64,000 nt of DNA from Lachnospiraceae bacterium (GCA_910576125.1 CAJTHM010000016.1:62001-126000), one strand, 5' to 3'. Shown: positions 9,286 through 19,027, counted from the first letter of the stretch. A program made the numbers and translations. The notes: generated by a model not told the origin, from the letters alone.

Positions 9286-10461
9286 TCAACCGTCTGTAGT
9301 CTCCTGCGGTTGAAGGAACTTTTCCATGTCAAGTTCCGCCAGCGTCAGCTCTATCGTCTTCCCCGTATTGTCAAGCAAATGTCCTTGGTTCTCAGCCAGG
9401 CTATCCAGTTTCTTTTTCAGGAACAATGCCCGCTCGGTCAGTTCTACATCTCCCCGTTCGGCAGGCAGAATTCCCCTTGCCTGTAGTTCTTCCAGCATAA
9501 ATTCCATGATTCTGTCTCCATCGTAGGAAAGTTCGTTTTGGTTTATCCATATAACATCTTTTTCTCTACGGAACCATGTGAGCTGCCTTTTGGCAAAATG
9601 CCGGGTGTCCCGCTTGATGGTCTCAGCGGCCTCTTCCAGCGTGGTTTCGCCCTCCAGATAGGCCAGGACTTCCTTGTAGCCAAGCCCCTGCATGGAAATC
9701 ATGCCCCTGTGGCATCCCATCTCCCGAAGCCGCTCTACTTCTTTCACCAGCCCCTGGCGCAGCATTTCGTCTACACGAAGGTCTATCCTTTCATAGATGC
9801 GTTCCCGCAGGTCGTTCAGCACGAAGTAGCAGGCATTGTAGGCGGGTTCTTTTTCACGTTCCCTTTCATTATGGCGCGAAATGGGCTCTCCCGTCAAATG
9901 AAAAAATTCTAAAGCCCGGACGACGCGCTTTTGGTTGTTGGGATGGATGGCTTCCGCGGAAGCGGGATCTGCCTCCCGGAGCATGGCATGGAGGTATTCC
10001 GGGCCTTTTTCGGCAGCCAGTGCCTCCAGCCGGGCGCGGCATGCCCCGGAAAGATTCCTTTCCGCAGGAAGGGCGGACTCTTCACCGGAGCCGAAATCGA
10101 TATCCCGCAGCAGGGCCTGAACATAGAAGCCCGTTCCGCCGGTCACTATGGGGATGTGGCCCCGCGCATAGATGCCGGAAAGGCACTGCTGGCATTTTTC
10201 CTTGAACAGGGCAACGCTGAATTCTTCCCAGGGATCCAGGATGTCTATCATATGATGGGGGACGCCCTGCATCTCGGCGGCTGTGATTTTGGCGGAGCCG
10301 ATGTCCATATGCCGGTAGACCTGCATGGAATCCGCCGAGACGATTTCCCCGCCCACGGCCTTGGCAAGGGCGACGGAAAGCTTGGTCTTCCCTACCGCTG
10401 TGGGGCCGGAAAGAATGATCAGCGGCGGTTTTTTGTCAAAATTTATTTTGTTCTGATTCAT
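9286..10461 (-). CDS. miaA: tRNA dimethylallyltransferase MiaA
   Basis: MiaA transfers dimethylallyl from DMAPP to A37 of tRNAs that read UNN codons. The P-loop GPTAVGKTKLS is near the N-terminus, followed by SADSMQVYRHMDIGSAK, PHHMIDIL and the tRNA-binding segment MQGLGYKE. The ATG at 10461 is preceded by GAGGACTCT; a reading from 10488 adds nine residues and would overlap the Nudix stop. At 391 residues it exceeds the usual 300-320. The extra roughly 70 residues form a charged helical C-terminal extension (after about residue 315) rich in leucine and glutamate. It lies in the miaA-mutL-mutS neighbourhood usual for Firmicutes. Confidence 0.94.
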   Translation of the reverse strand: MNQNKINFDKKPPLIILSGPTAVGKTKLSVALAKAVGGEIVSADSMQVYRHMDIGSAKITAAEMQGVPHHMIDILDPWEEFSVALFKEKCQQCLSGIYARGHIPIVTGGTGFYVQALLRDIDFGSGEESALPAERNLSGACRARLEALAAEKGPEYLHAMLREADPASAEAIHPNNQKRVVRALEFFHLTGEPISRHNEREREKEPAYNACYFVLNDLRERIYERIDLRVDEMLRQGLVKEVERLREMGCHRGMISMQGLGYKEVLAYLEGETTLEEAAETIKRDTRHFAKRQLTWFRREKDVIWINQNELSYDGDRIMEFMLEELQARGILPAERGDVELTERALFLKKKLDSLAENQGHLLDNTGKTIELTLAELDMEKFLQPQETTDG

Positions 10462-10480
10462 AGAGTCCTCGACTTGATGC

Positions 10481-10984
10481 TTAATCAAAGTAGTCTAACA
10501 ATTTTTCGTCAATCTGCGCAATAGGTTTGTTGCCCTTTATCTTACTATAAAATGCAAGATTGCCTATTTCTTCTCTGTCTTTTATTTGCCCGGACAATTC
10601 TTCCGGGCTGCAATCCGGCAGTGAAATTCCATATAAGCCGCCATATTCGATTCGCTGCCTTTCAGAAAAGTAATCCGGCATCAATAAAAATTTCATTGCG
10701 CCGAGATAGCGGATATCCCCTGAAGCAATGCCTAATTCCTCATTGCATTCCCTGACTATGCAGGCCTGCGGGGACTCGCCCTCTTCGATGCAGCCGCCGA
10801 AAATCTCATATCTGTTGCGCCACTTGTTCCATCCGAATAAAAAGTCATCTCCGATTTTGACGATTGCAAGGCAATGCGTCAGTAAAGGATTCTGTGAAAT
10901 CGTGCTTTCATCTATTTTTTCTATTGAAATAAGGGTATTGCCGTTACAATCCCTGCAAATAAAAGATTCATATTCTGTATCCAT
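10481..10984 (-). CDS. Nudix hydrolase
   Basis: The 167-residue protein carries a complete Nudix box (GX5EX7REUXEEXGU) in the segment GGCIEEGESPQACIVRECNE with ELGI following, which binds the metal and the diphosphate substrate. The substrate cannot be told from sequence. The N-terminal 45 residues (CRDCNGNTLISIEKID) are not part of the box and may set specificity. The start is preceded by GGGGGA. It sits between mutL and miaA in the same direction, which is not a universal arrangement, and may be an independent insertion into that block. Confidence 0.85.
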   Translation of the reverse strand: MDTEYESFICRDCNGNTLISIEKIDESTISQNPLLTHCLAIVKIGDDFLFGWNKWRNRYEIFGGCIEEGESPQACIVRECNEELGIASGDIRYLGAMKFLLMPDYFSERQRIEYGGLYGISLPDCSPEELSGQIKDREEIGNLAFYSKIKGNKPIAQIDEKLLDYFD

Positions 10985-11019
10985 ACATCCCCCATGTCCT
11001 ATTTTGACAAAATGTATAT

Positions 11020-13368
11020 TTAATTGACAATCCGCTTGAATTTCCGCTCCATCTCGGTCTTCGAGATAGTGACGATGGTGGGCCTGCCGTGGGGGCAGTT
11101 GTAGGGATTGTCCAAAGTCAGAAGTTCGTCAATCAGCGCCTCCGCCTCCGGGACGCTTAATTTATTGTTCCCCTTGACGGCAGCCTTGCAGGACATGGAG
11201 GCGATTTTCTCCTCAATGACGCGGATGCTGCCGAAACCGGTTCCGTACAAAAGGCTGTCCAGCACCTCCAGGAACATCTCCCGCTCGTCGCAGCCGTAGA
11301 GATCCACAGGAACGCTGCGCAGGGCGTACTCGCTGCCGCCGAAGGCCTCTATCTCGAAGCCAAGCGCCGCGAAGGTGTCCAGATGGGTTTTCAGCACAGA
11401 CTCCTCCTGGCCGGAGAGGCTTACAATCACAGGCGGCATCAGGCCCTGGGACAGCACGTTCTTCTCATGGTAACGCTTCATCAGCCGCTCATAGTTGACC
11501 TTCTCGTGGGCGGCGTGCTGGTCAATCATCATCAGCTTGTCTTCGAATTCGATGAGCCAGTAGGTGTCGAAGACCTGACCGATGATACGGAAGCGGCTGC
11601 GGTTTTCCATGGTGAGGATTTTCTCCTCAAAGAGATTCATCTGTTCGCCGCTGTAGGCCTCCTGCAGCGGTGCCTGTTCCGCGGCGTATTTCATCCCGGC
11701 CTCCGGCCGCAGACTCTGTTCCGCAGATTGCTTTGCATCTCTCTCCTGTAGCAATGGCTGTTCTTCAGGGCGATTTGCTTCTCCCTCTCGTAGCGATGGC
11801 TGTTCTTCGGGGCGACTTGCTTCTCCCTCCCGGAACCATGGTTGTTCTTCTGGGCGATTTGCATTTCCCTCTTGAAACGCTGGTTGTTCTTCTGGTTGAT
11901 TCATTGCTTCTGTCTTCTGTGCCGGCAATATCTGTTGGGCAGAATGCTCTTCCTCCTCAGACAGTTCCGAAGTCTCCGTGAAAAAAGGCTCTTCCTCCTC
12001 TGCCTCTGCCGCCTGTATCTCTTTCGGCATCGGTATATCAGACAAAATCTCCCCTGCGCTCCCCGCCGACTTCCCTGCTACAGCCATTCTCTCTGTATCT
12101 CCGGAAACCGGAACCGCCGATGGCATACCACTGTCGTTGTCCGCCCTGCCGTTTCTGACCCGCTCCCAGACCGGATTGTGGATAAATTCCTGTTTTCCCG
12201 GTTTCTCCGCCGCATATCGGGTCTCTTCCATCACCCGGTATGCATCGCCGCGCCTGTGTTCAAAAGGCTCCGGCGCAGCCTGCTTTTCCCGGGAACGCCC
12301 TTCTGCCTTTTCTTCCCGCTCTGCTTTCCGCGCCTCTTTCAGCTCCCGCTCCGTAGACAGCGTAGCCTGCGGAATCATCTCACGACTCCGCAATGCGCCT
12401 TTCACAGCTTCCGTCAGGAAACTGCTGAAACCGATTGCATCGTCAAAGCGCACGTCCATCTTCGTGGGATGTACGTTCACGTCCACCCTCCCGGTATCCA
12501 TGGTGATATGCAGCACACAGAAAGGAAACTTGTGCTGCATCAGATATTCTTTATACCCCTCCTCAATAGCTCTGGACAACACATTGCTGCGGATGAACCT
12601 GCCGTTGATGAAATAAATCTCGAAATTGCGGTTGGAGCGCACCTGCACCGGTTTTCCCAGATAGCCCTCCACTTTCACCCCGTTTTCCTCCGCCTGGATG
12701 GGCACCAGCTCATTGGCCGCGTCCCGCCCGTAAATGCGGTAAATGACCTCTTTCAGATCACCGTTGCCGGAGGTATGGAATTTCATCTGGCCGCCCATGA
12801 CCAGCTTAAAAGAGACATCCGGCCTGGACAGGGCCAGATGCTCCATCAAATCCACGATGTAGCCACCCTCCGTGGCAGGCTGTTTCAGGAATTTGCGCCG
12901 GACCGGCGTATTGAAAAAAAGGTTCCGCACCAGAAAGGTAGTACCCTCCGGTGCGCCCACTTCCTCAAAGCCTGTCTCCCTTGCGCCCTCCAGCAGAATC
13001 CGATTCCCCATGATGCTGCCTGCAGGCGTGGTGATGACCTCCACTTTCGCTACCGCGGCTATGCTGGACAGAGCCTCTCCCCGGAAACCCAGACTGGAAA
13101 TCCGCATCAAATCCCCCGCGTCCTCTATCTTGCTGGTGGCATGCCGCAGGAAAGCCGTTCTCAGCTGGCTCCCCTCCATGCCGCAGCCGTTGTCCGTCAC
13201 CCGGATGAACTCGATTCCGCCGTCCTTTGCCTCCACCGTGACGGCGCCGGCCCCCGCGTCGATGGCATTCTCCACCAGCTCCTTCACCACGCTGCTGGGC
13301 CGCTCCACCACTTCCCCGGCTGCTATTTTATCGATTGTCTCTGAATCAAGAATGTGTATCTGTGACAT
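11020..13368 (-). CDS. mutL: DNA mismatch repair protein MutL
   Basis: MutL couples mismatch recognition by MutS to strand incision. The GHKL ATPase domain (1-330) shows ELVENAIDAGA, DNGCGM and GFRGEALSSIA. The C-terminal domain (about 580-782) has the endonuclease motif DQHAAHEKVNYE (616-627) and CPHGRPT near the end, so this is a nicking-type MutL as in bacteria without MutH. The 782 residues include a long, low-complexity acidic linker (about 340-580) containing a 14-residue tandem repeat. The start follows AAGGTGA. mutS lies downstream in the window with two unrelated genes between them. Confidence 0.95.
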   Translation of the reverse strand: MSQIHILDSETIDKIAAGEVVERPSSVVKELVENAIDAGAGAVTVEAKDGGIEFIRVTDNGCGMEGSQLRTAFLRHATSKIEDAGDLMRISSLGFRGEALSSIAAVAKVEVITTPAGSIMGNRILLEGARETGFEEVGAPEGTTFLVRNLFFNTPVRRKFLKQPATEGGYIVDLMEHLALSRPDVSFKLVMGGQMKFHTSGNGDLKEVIYRIYGRDAANELVPIQAEENGVKVEGYLGKPVQVRSNRNFEIYFINGRFIRSNVLSRAIEEGYKEYLMQHKFPFCVLHITMDTGRVDVNVHPTKMDVRFDDAIGFSSFLTEAVKGALRSREMIPQATLSTERELKEARKAEREEKAEGRSREKQAAPEPFEHRRGDAYRVMEETRYAAEKPGKQEFIHNPVWERVRNGRADNDSGMPSAVPVSGDTERMAVAGKSAGSAGEILSDIPMPKEIQAAEAEEEEPFFTETSELSEEEEHSAQQILPAQKTEAMNQPEEQPAFQEGNANRPEEQPWFREGEASRPEEQPSLREGEANRPEEQPLLQERDAKQSAEQSLRPEAGMKYAAEQAPLQEAYSGEQMNLFEEKILTMENRSRFRIIGQVFDTYWLIEFEDKLMMIDQHAAHEKVNYERLMKRYHEKNVLSQGLMPPVIVSLSGQEESVLKTHLDTFAALGFEIEAFGGSEYALRSVPVDLYGCDEREMFLEVLDSLLYGTGFGSIRVIEEKIASMSCKAAVKGNNKLSVPEAEALIDELLTLDNPYNCPHGRPTIVTISKTEMERKFKRIVN
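11731..11898 (-). repeat. 42-bp tandem repeat inside the mutL linker
   Basis: Four consecutive 14-codon units encode variants of (R/Q)PEEQPxxxEGxAx at MutL residues 491-546. Two more degenerate units (to about residue 574, base 11647) keep only the EQ core. The unit length is a multiple of three, so copy-number change would keep the frame. The repeat lies in the flexible linker and not in either folded domain. Confidence 0.85.
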
Positions 13369-13539
13369 ATTTTCACCTTATCGCCTTCAGCATCTTATTG
13401 CCAGGAACTGGCGGAAAATAACTGATGCAGCTTGTTTGGGAGAAAGCACGGAACTTATTCACAAGCGATGATATTTGCCGCAGCGTCCCTTGAAAACCTT
13501 TCCCTCGTGAGTCGGGTCACTTGGCAAGTTATTGCAATG

Positions 13540-14295
13540 TCAGTATTCTACCAACACCACGCGCCCACGCCCCGGGAAATAAATCTGCAGCCCCATCTTC
13601 CAAAGTTCGAAGTAAGGACGGAAAGGATTTTCCTGCTTCGTATCATACATAGACCACTGGAGATAGTGTGACAGCAGATAATCGCAGCTGATATGGTACA
13701 GTGCCTCGGACATCAGCGCAATATCCCCGCAGCCCTCTCTGTGCTGCATATAACAGCACCAATCCCGCAAATCTTCCTCTATCTCTGTTGCTTCATTTTC
13801 TTCTGTGGCCCAGTTCTGATTGGCTTCTGTTATAAAGTCTTTTCCCGCTTGTCCGGAGAGAATTTCTATTTCGGCATTCTCATCCAGTGGGGCATCTTCC
13901 TCAAACTCTTCCACAAAAACACGATTTATATTTTTGATATAGGCTCGTGCGGCATTCTCCGCAGCCTGCCTGTTATCTGTTGAAAATCGGGCAAAGAAAT
14001 ATGCGGCATAAGCCGTCTGTCCATCTGGTAGCTGAACTTCCGCGGTATCTTTGCCTATTTCATCAATTTCCAAAAGTCCCTGCAGCATCTCCAGTCCAGG
14101 TTGTCCATATAGGGAAAGAATAGGGCGCAGGCGCTCAAGATTACCGCCACGCAAAGCCTGAAAAAGAAAAGGCGGAACAGCTTCCTTCTCCAAATCATAT
14201 TCATGTTCTTCAAAAATTTCCATTAGCAAGGGGTCTTGTTGAATGATTTCTGTCCAACCATCGGGAAGATATTTCCTGCATTCCTCTATTGTCAT
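13540..14295 (-). CDS. Hypothetical protein, acidic, 251 residues
   Basis: I do not recognise a family. The protein begins MTIEECRKYLPDGWTEIIQ and is acidic and helical, with a QALRGGNLERLRPILSLYGQPGLEMLQ segment reminiscent of helical repeat scaffolds and a cysteine-bearing stretch WCCYMQHREGCGD near residue 200. No signal peptide or membrane segment is visible. ATG 14295 is supported by AAGGAG nine bases upstream; the frame opens further to a GTG at 14313, which overlaps that site. It lies alone between mutL and the AAA-ATPase-like gene, so context gives no function. Confidence 0.7.
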   Translation of the reverse strand: MTIEECRKYLPDGWTEIIQQDPLLMEIFEEHEYDLEKEAVPPFLFQALRGGNLERLRPILSLYGQPGLEMLQGLLEIDEIGKDTAEVQLPDGQTAYAAYFFARFSTDNRQAAENAARAYIKNINRVFVEEFEEDAPLDENAEIEILSGQAGKDFITEANQNWATEENEATEIEEDLRDWCCYMQHREGCGDIALMSEALYHISCDYLLSHYLQWSMYDTKQENPFRPYFELWKMGLQIYFPGRGRVVLVEY

Positions 14296-14383
14296 ATAAA
14301 AATTCTCCTTCACTTATTCCGATTTATGATCTGTTTCTCCCATTATCCCGCAATTCCGAGCGCGTTTCGCAAGTGCGTCCTGC

Positions 14384-16108
14384 TCACTTTTGAAGCAATA
14401 CTCTGCATCTTTTTCTGTTGCAGGCAATACCGTATCTCAGGATGGTCTCCAGGCCGTCCTGGCGCAGCTTTTCTTCATAACCTGTTATTTCTATCTGCCG
14501 CAGGGCTTCCCTACAGCCCTTTTCTAAGGCTTCATATTGCTTCTTTTCTTTGTTGTCCGGGTATTTTACTTCTATCACGATGCCGATGCCTTTTTCTTCG
14601 ATTTCCACAAGAATATCGCTGTAACCGTCGCCTGATTCGGCATTGGAGCGGATATACCAGTCTTCCCGGTGGCTCAAAAGTCCCAGGAGGATGCCATGGT
14701 AAAAATTTTCTTTCTTGCTTTTGCGCACATTCGTATCCCGTATACTGATTGTTCTGGAGAGATAGGCGTTGAACCGGCTTTCCACCGCTTCAGCATCTCC
14801 GTTTGCGAATGCGTCACAGAATGCATCCAACGCAGGTGTATCCCTTCGGGCTTCCTGCTGAAACCATTCCAAAATCTGGTCAACGAAAATTTTCCGTATC
14901 TCACGGTTCGGTATGGCCAGATGATAAATTTCACCGTCCTCGCTGCCCCGCTGTGTCAGGTAGCCCGTGGTAAAGAGGATGCTCCAGAGATTGTCGATGG
15001 AGGCGTAGAGGTCCCTGTATGTCAGTTCCTGGTTGATTTTTTTCGGAATGGATTCTCCGTCAATCAGCCGCTCCAGCTCCTTTCTGGTACCTGCCTTAGC
15101 CAGGTTGATGAAATTTCGGATGATATCATTTCCGCTGGTATTAATCCAGAACGGCTTCGGAGATGCGTTCGAATCCAGTCGCAGCGAATCAATATAATTT
15201 ATCACATCCCATGGACAATAGACGTCGGCATTGCCGAAACGGTATCCGTCATACCACTCTTTCATCTGATTGAATTTATCACCACATCCGTAATACTCTG
15301 CCATGGCCTGGACTTCACTGTCGGTAAAGCCAAACCTCTCACCAGACTGCAGAGTCGTTATCGAAAGAACCTTCAGATTATTCAATCCAGTAAAAATGCT
15401 TTCCTTAGAGATGCGTAGGCAGCCTGTCAGCACGGCAAATGCCAGGCTGTGGTTGCCCTTCAATGCCTGGCTGAAAAGACTGCGAATCAGACCCACCATC
15501 TGGTCATAATAGTCGAAATATCGTGTCTTATCCAGCGGCACATCATATTCGTCGATTAGAAGAATCGCTTTCTGCCCATAATGCTTATGCAGAAGCCCAC
15601 AAAGAGTCAGTAAGCTGGAAACAAGCAATTCCTGAGGCATGTCAAACCATTTTTGACCAGAGAAGTCAATCGAGACCAGCTTCTCATAGGAAGCTTTTTC
15701 CCGGGCAGTAAGCGCATCGCTGTCCAGCAGGAACTGAAAGCGCATGGCTTCCCTCCCAATAGCGGAACGAAGCATTCCCAGGGCAGTATCGTAATCACTG
15801 CCGTCTACATCCTTCAGGGTGACGGAGATGACAGGGTACTTTCCCATATGCTCCCTGCAAAGCTGGAGCTCTTCCCTGATGGCGAGTCCCTCAAAAAGCT
15901 GCGGCTCACAGCCATATTCAAAAAAATATTTTAGCATATTCATGTTCAGGGATTTGCCGAACCTTCTGGGGCGCGTAAACAGGTTTATATTTCCCGAACC
16001 CTCCATGAGATCTCTTATCAGGGCTGTCTTATCTACATAGTAAAAACCGTTTCTGCGGATATCTTCAAAATTCTCAATGCCGATGGGCAGTCTGGCTCTT
16101 GTGTTCAC
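14384..16108 (-). CDS. AAA-ATPase-like protein with C-terminal PD-(D/E)XK nuclease-like domain
   Basis: The 574-residue protein begins with the hallmark of the AAA-ATPase_like family (PF09820): RLPIGIENFEDIRRNGFYYV, then DKT, a modified P-loop LFTRPRRFGKSLNM (about 43-56) and a Walker B-like LLIDEYDVPLD. The C-terminal part has GYSDILVEI, then IVIEVKY, the D...ExK pattern of the PD-(D/E)XK_9 nuclease domain (DUF1703). The family is often multicopy in Bacteroidetes and Clostridia and its role is unknown; a mobile or defence-related role has been suggested for related nucleases but is not shown. The start is GTG at 16108 after AAAGGAG. It lies between mutL and mutS with no partner gene. Confidence 0.85.
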   Translation of the reverse strand: MNTRARLPIGIENFEDIRRNGFYYVDKTALIRDLMEGSGNINLFTRPRRFGKSLNMNMLKYFFEYGCEPQLFEGLAIREELQLCREHMGKYPVISVTLKDVDGSDYDTALGMLRSAIGREAMRFQFLLDSDALTAREKASYEKLVSIDFSGQKWFDMPQELLVSSLLTLCGLLHKHYGQKAILLIDEYDVPLDKTRYFDYYDQMVGLIRSLFSQALKGNHSLAFAVLTGCLRISKESIFTGLNNLKVLSITTLQSGERFGFTDSEVQAMAEYYGCGDKFNQMKEWYDGYRFGNADVYCPWDVINYIDSLRLDSNASPKPFWINTSGNDIIRNFINLAKAGTRKELERLIDGESIPKKINQELTYRDLYASIDNLWSILFTTGYLTQRGSEDGEIYHLAIPNREIRKIFVDQILEWFQQEARRDTPALDAFCDAFANGDAEAVESRFNAYLSRTISIRDTNVRKSKKENFYHGILLGLLSHREDWYIRSNAESGDGYSDILVEIEEKGIGIVIEVKYPDNKEKKQYEALEKGCREALRQIEITGYEEKLRQDGLETILRYGIACNRKRCRVLLQK

Positions 16109-16236
16109 GACGGCTCCTTTCTGGGATAAAATTGCTTCGCAATTAACCGGATTTTATGCTTTCATTTTACTATAATCTTCAGTAGTTCACAAGCATGAAT
16201 CCTGCTCAAGCCCCCGCGCTTTTTCATCCAGGCAGA

Positions 16237-18909
16237 TTACCCCCGCCATCGGTTCTTCAGCTTATTCTGCAACCGGTAAAGCACATTCAGGGCATCGATG
16301 GGCGCGAGCATATTTACTTCCACTTCCATCAGCTCTTTCAGCACATCCTCGTCTTTCACGGTGTCGAACAGGGACATCTGGGACAGCTCAATTTCGTCTA
16401 TCTTTGGCTGTTTCTTCGTCTTCGTATCCTTGACATCCACCGTGATGCTCTGTATCTTCTCAATGATGTCATTGTCCGTCAGCTGCTCTACGATTTCTTT
16501 CGCTCTGTCGATTACCATGTCCGGCACCCCGGCCAGTTTCGCCACCTGGATGCCGTAGCTTCTGTCCGCGCCGCCCTTGATGATCTTGCGCAGGAACACG
16601 ATATCGTCCCCGCGCTCCTTGACGGCAATGCAATAATTGTTCACATTGCTCATCTTCCCTTCCAGCTCCGTCAGTTCATGATAATGGGTGGCAAACAATG
16701 TCTTCGCCCCCAGAAGCTTTCGGTTGCTGATATGCTCAATCACTGCCCAGGCGATGCTGAGTCCGTCAAAAGTGGAGGTTCCCCTGCCGATTTCATCCAG
16801 AATCAACAGGCTGGATGAGGTAGCGTTCCGCAGGATATTGGCCACCTCGTTCATCTCCACCATGAAAGTAGACTGCCCGCTGGCCAGGTCGTCGGAGGCT
16901 CCTACTCTGGTGAAAATCCTGTCCACGATGCCGATGTTGGCGCTCTTTGCGGGCACGAAACACCCGACCTGGGCCATCAGCACAATCAGCGCGGTCTGGC
17001 GCATATAAGTGGATTTTCCCGCCATATTAGGCCCTGTGATGATGCTGATGCAGTGCTTGTTATTATCCAGGAAAGTATCATTGGCAATGAACATGTCATT
17101 GGTAATCATCTGTTCTACGACAGGGTGTCTTCCGTCCTTGATATCGATGACGCCTTTCTCGTTAAGGATGGGCCGCACATAGCGGTTCCGCTCTGACACC
17201 AAAGAAAGGGCGGCGTACACATCCAGCTTCGCTATGGCTTTGGCCGTGGTCTGTATCCTGTCAAGCTCCATGGCGATGGAGTCGCGGATTTTGCAGAACA
17301 GGTCATATTCCAGCGTGGTCAGCTTGTCCTCGGCATTTAAGATAGTGTCCTCTAACTCTTTCAGCCTGGGCGTGGTGTACCGCTCCGCGTTGGCCAGGGT
17401 CTGCTTGCGGACATAATCCTCCGGCACCAGGTCTTTGTACGAATTCGTCACTTCAAAATAATAGCCGAAGACCTTATTGAATTTGATTCGCAGGTTCTTG
17501 ATTCCCGTCCGCTCCCTGTCCGTCTCCTCCAGCTGGGCCAGCCACTGCTTTCCGTCCCGCTTCGCGCTGCGCAGCATGTCCACGGTCTCGTCAAAGCCGT
17601 CTTTAATCATGCCGCCCTCTCTGATGGTCACAGGCGGGTCATCCTCAATGGAGGCCTGTATCAACTGGAAAATATCCTGCAGTCCGTCCATATGCTCATC
17701 GATATCCCGCAGTTCCCCGCAGGAAAAGCCTTTCAGCACAGACTTGATGGCCGGGAGCATCTCCAGCGAATTGCGGAAAGCAATGAAATCTCTGGGATTC
17801 GCGGTTCTGTAGGTGACCTTGCTGAGCAGCCGCTCCAGATCGTAGACGGGATTCAGATATTCCCGAATTTCATCTCTGGAGACACTTTCCCCGCAAAGCT
17901 CCTCCAGGGCATCCAGACGCTTTTCCATTTCTTCCTTATCAATCAGGGGCTGCTCCAGCATGCTCCGCAGAAGCCGCCCTCCCATGGCCGTTTTCGTCTT
18001 GTCCAGCACCCAGAGGAGGGATCCCCTCTTCTGCTTTTCCCGCATGGTCTCCGTCAGTTCCAGATTCCGCCTGGTGGAGCTGTCCAGCAGCATATATTTA
18101 TTGGTCAGATAGGGATACAGATGGGTAAAATGGGCCAGATCCGTCTTCTGGGTATCGTACAGATACTGTAGCAGCGCTCCCGCCGCCGTCATTCCCGCAG
18201 GGAAATCCTCTATCCCTAAACCAATCAAAGTATTTACCTTAAAATGCCGTAGCAGCAGCCTCCGACATCCGTCATCGTCGAACAGATGAGGTTCCAGAGC
18301 ATTGACGGAGATATGATACTTTCCCCGCAGCCCCTCCACGTCATAGCCGCTGACCAGAAAAGCCTCGTTGCAGATGATTTCCGAGGGCTCGTATTTCATC
18401 ATCTCATCGTTCAGCTTCTTTAAGTCTTCCACCTCTGTCAGATAATAGTCCCCGGTGGTGACGTCCGCCACGGAAATACCGATTTTCGTAGGGGTATAGG
18501 CGATGCACATGAGGAAATTGTTCCTGGATTCCTCCAGGGACTGCATGTTCAGGTTGGTACCCGGAGTCACGATGCGGAGAACCTCCCGCTTTACCAGCCC
18601 TTTGGCCAGCTTGGGATCTTCCACCTGCTCACAGATAGCCACTTTATAGCCTTTATTGACCAGTTTGGTCAAATATCCCTCCACCGCATGGTAAGGAACC
18701 CCGCACATGGGAGCGCGTTCCTCCAGCCCGCAGGCCTTTCCCGTCAGGGTGAGCTCCAGCTCTTTGGACACCGTCTTGGCATCCTCGAAAAACATTTCAT
18801 AAAAGTCCCCCAGTCTATAAAAAAGGATGCAGTCGGCGTACTGCTTCTTGGTCTCCAGATACTGCTGCATCATGGGAGTGAGTTCTTCTACGGGAATTTG
18901 TTCGGACAT
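16237..18909 (-). CDS. mutS: DNA mismatch repair protein MutS
   Basis: MutS recognises mismatches and small loops. The 890-residue protein has the mismatch-contacting FYE motif in the N-terminal domain (RLGDFYEMFFEDA), the ATPase Walker A GPNMAGKSTYM, Walker B LLILDEIGRGTSTFDG, and the helix-turn-helix dimer region GADRSYGIQVAKLAGVP near the end. Length is normal for MutS1. The start follows GGAGCGACAATT. The region upstream (18910-19027) holds a perfect 13-bp hairpin that probably terminates the preceding operon. Confidence 0.96.
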   Translation of the reverse strand: MSEQIPVEELTPMMQQYLETKKQYADCILFYRLGDFYEMFFEDAKTVSKELELTLTGKACGLEERAPMCGVPYHAVEGYLTKLVNKGYKVAICEQVEDPKLAKGLVKREVLRIVTPGTNLNMQSLEESRNNFLMCIAYTPTKIGISVADVTTGDYYLTEVEDLKKLNDEMMKYEPSEIICNEAFLVSGYDVEGLRGKYHISVNALEPHLFDDDGCRRLLLRHFKVNTLIGLGIEDFPAGMTAAGALLQYLYDTQKTDLAHFTHLYPYLTNKYMLLDSSTRRNLELTETMREKQKRGSLLWVLDKTKTAMGGRLLRSMLEQPLIDKEEMEKRLDALEELCGESVSRDEIREYLNPVYDLERLLSKVTYRTANPRDFIAFRNSLEMLPAIKSVLKGFSCGELRDIDEHMDGLQDIFQLIQASIEDDPPVTIREGGMIKDGFDETVDMLRSAKRDGKQWLAQLEETDRERTGIKNLRIKFNKVFGYYFEVTNSYKDLVPEDYVRKQTLANAERYTTPRLKELEDTILNAEDKLTTLEYDLFCKIRDSIAMELDRIQTTAKAIAKLDVYAALSLVSERNRYVRPILNEKGVIDIKDGRHPVVEQMITNDMFIANDTFLDNNKHCISIITGPNMAGKSTYMRQTALIVLMAQVGCFVPAKSANIGIVDRIFTRVGASDDLASGQSTFMVEMNEVANILRNATSSSLLILDEIGRGTSTFDGLSIAWAVIEHISNRKLLGAKTLFATHYHELTELEGKMSNVNNYCIAVKERGDDIVFLRKIIKGGADRSYGIQVAKLAGVPDMVIDRAKEIVEQLTDNDIIEKIQSITVDVKDTKTKKQPKIDEIELSQMSLFDTVKDEDVLKELMEVEVNMLAPIDALNVLYRLQNKLKNRWRG

Positions 18910-18963
18910 AATTGTCGCTCCTGTTCTTATGCTTTTGTATATCGTCAGTATTTGTTGTACATT

Positions 18964-18997
18964 AAAACGAATGTACTATGATTTGTACATTCGTTTT
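18964..18997 (-). terminator. Hairpin terminator downstream of the lic-like operon
   Basis: A perfect 13-bp inverted repeat (AAAACGAATGTAC, loop of eight, GTACATTCGTTTT) sits 31 bases after the stop of the YidC-sulfatase gene and 55 bases before mutS. A- and T-tracts flank both arms, so it could terminate in either direction. The lack of GC richness in the stem leaves room for an operator role at mutS. Confidence 0.65.
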
Positions 18998-19027
18998 TAT
19001 TTTAGCACAAAATATTGTGTTTGTAAA

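Noticed and set aside
11647-11898. Repeats that could suggest a CRISPR array or minisatellite
   Set aside because: Units are contiguous with no spacers, keep the reading frame and lie in the MutL linker.
11842-13344. A 500-codon plus-strand open frame opposite mutL
   Set aside because: It is rich in arginine, histidine and cysteine with no recognisable domain, and lies exactly over mutL, which has full family motifs. It is a shadow caused by codon bias.
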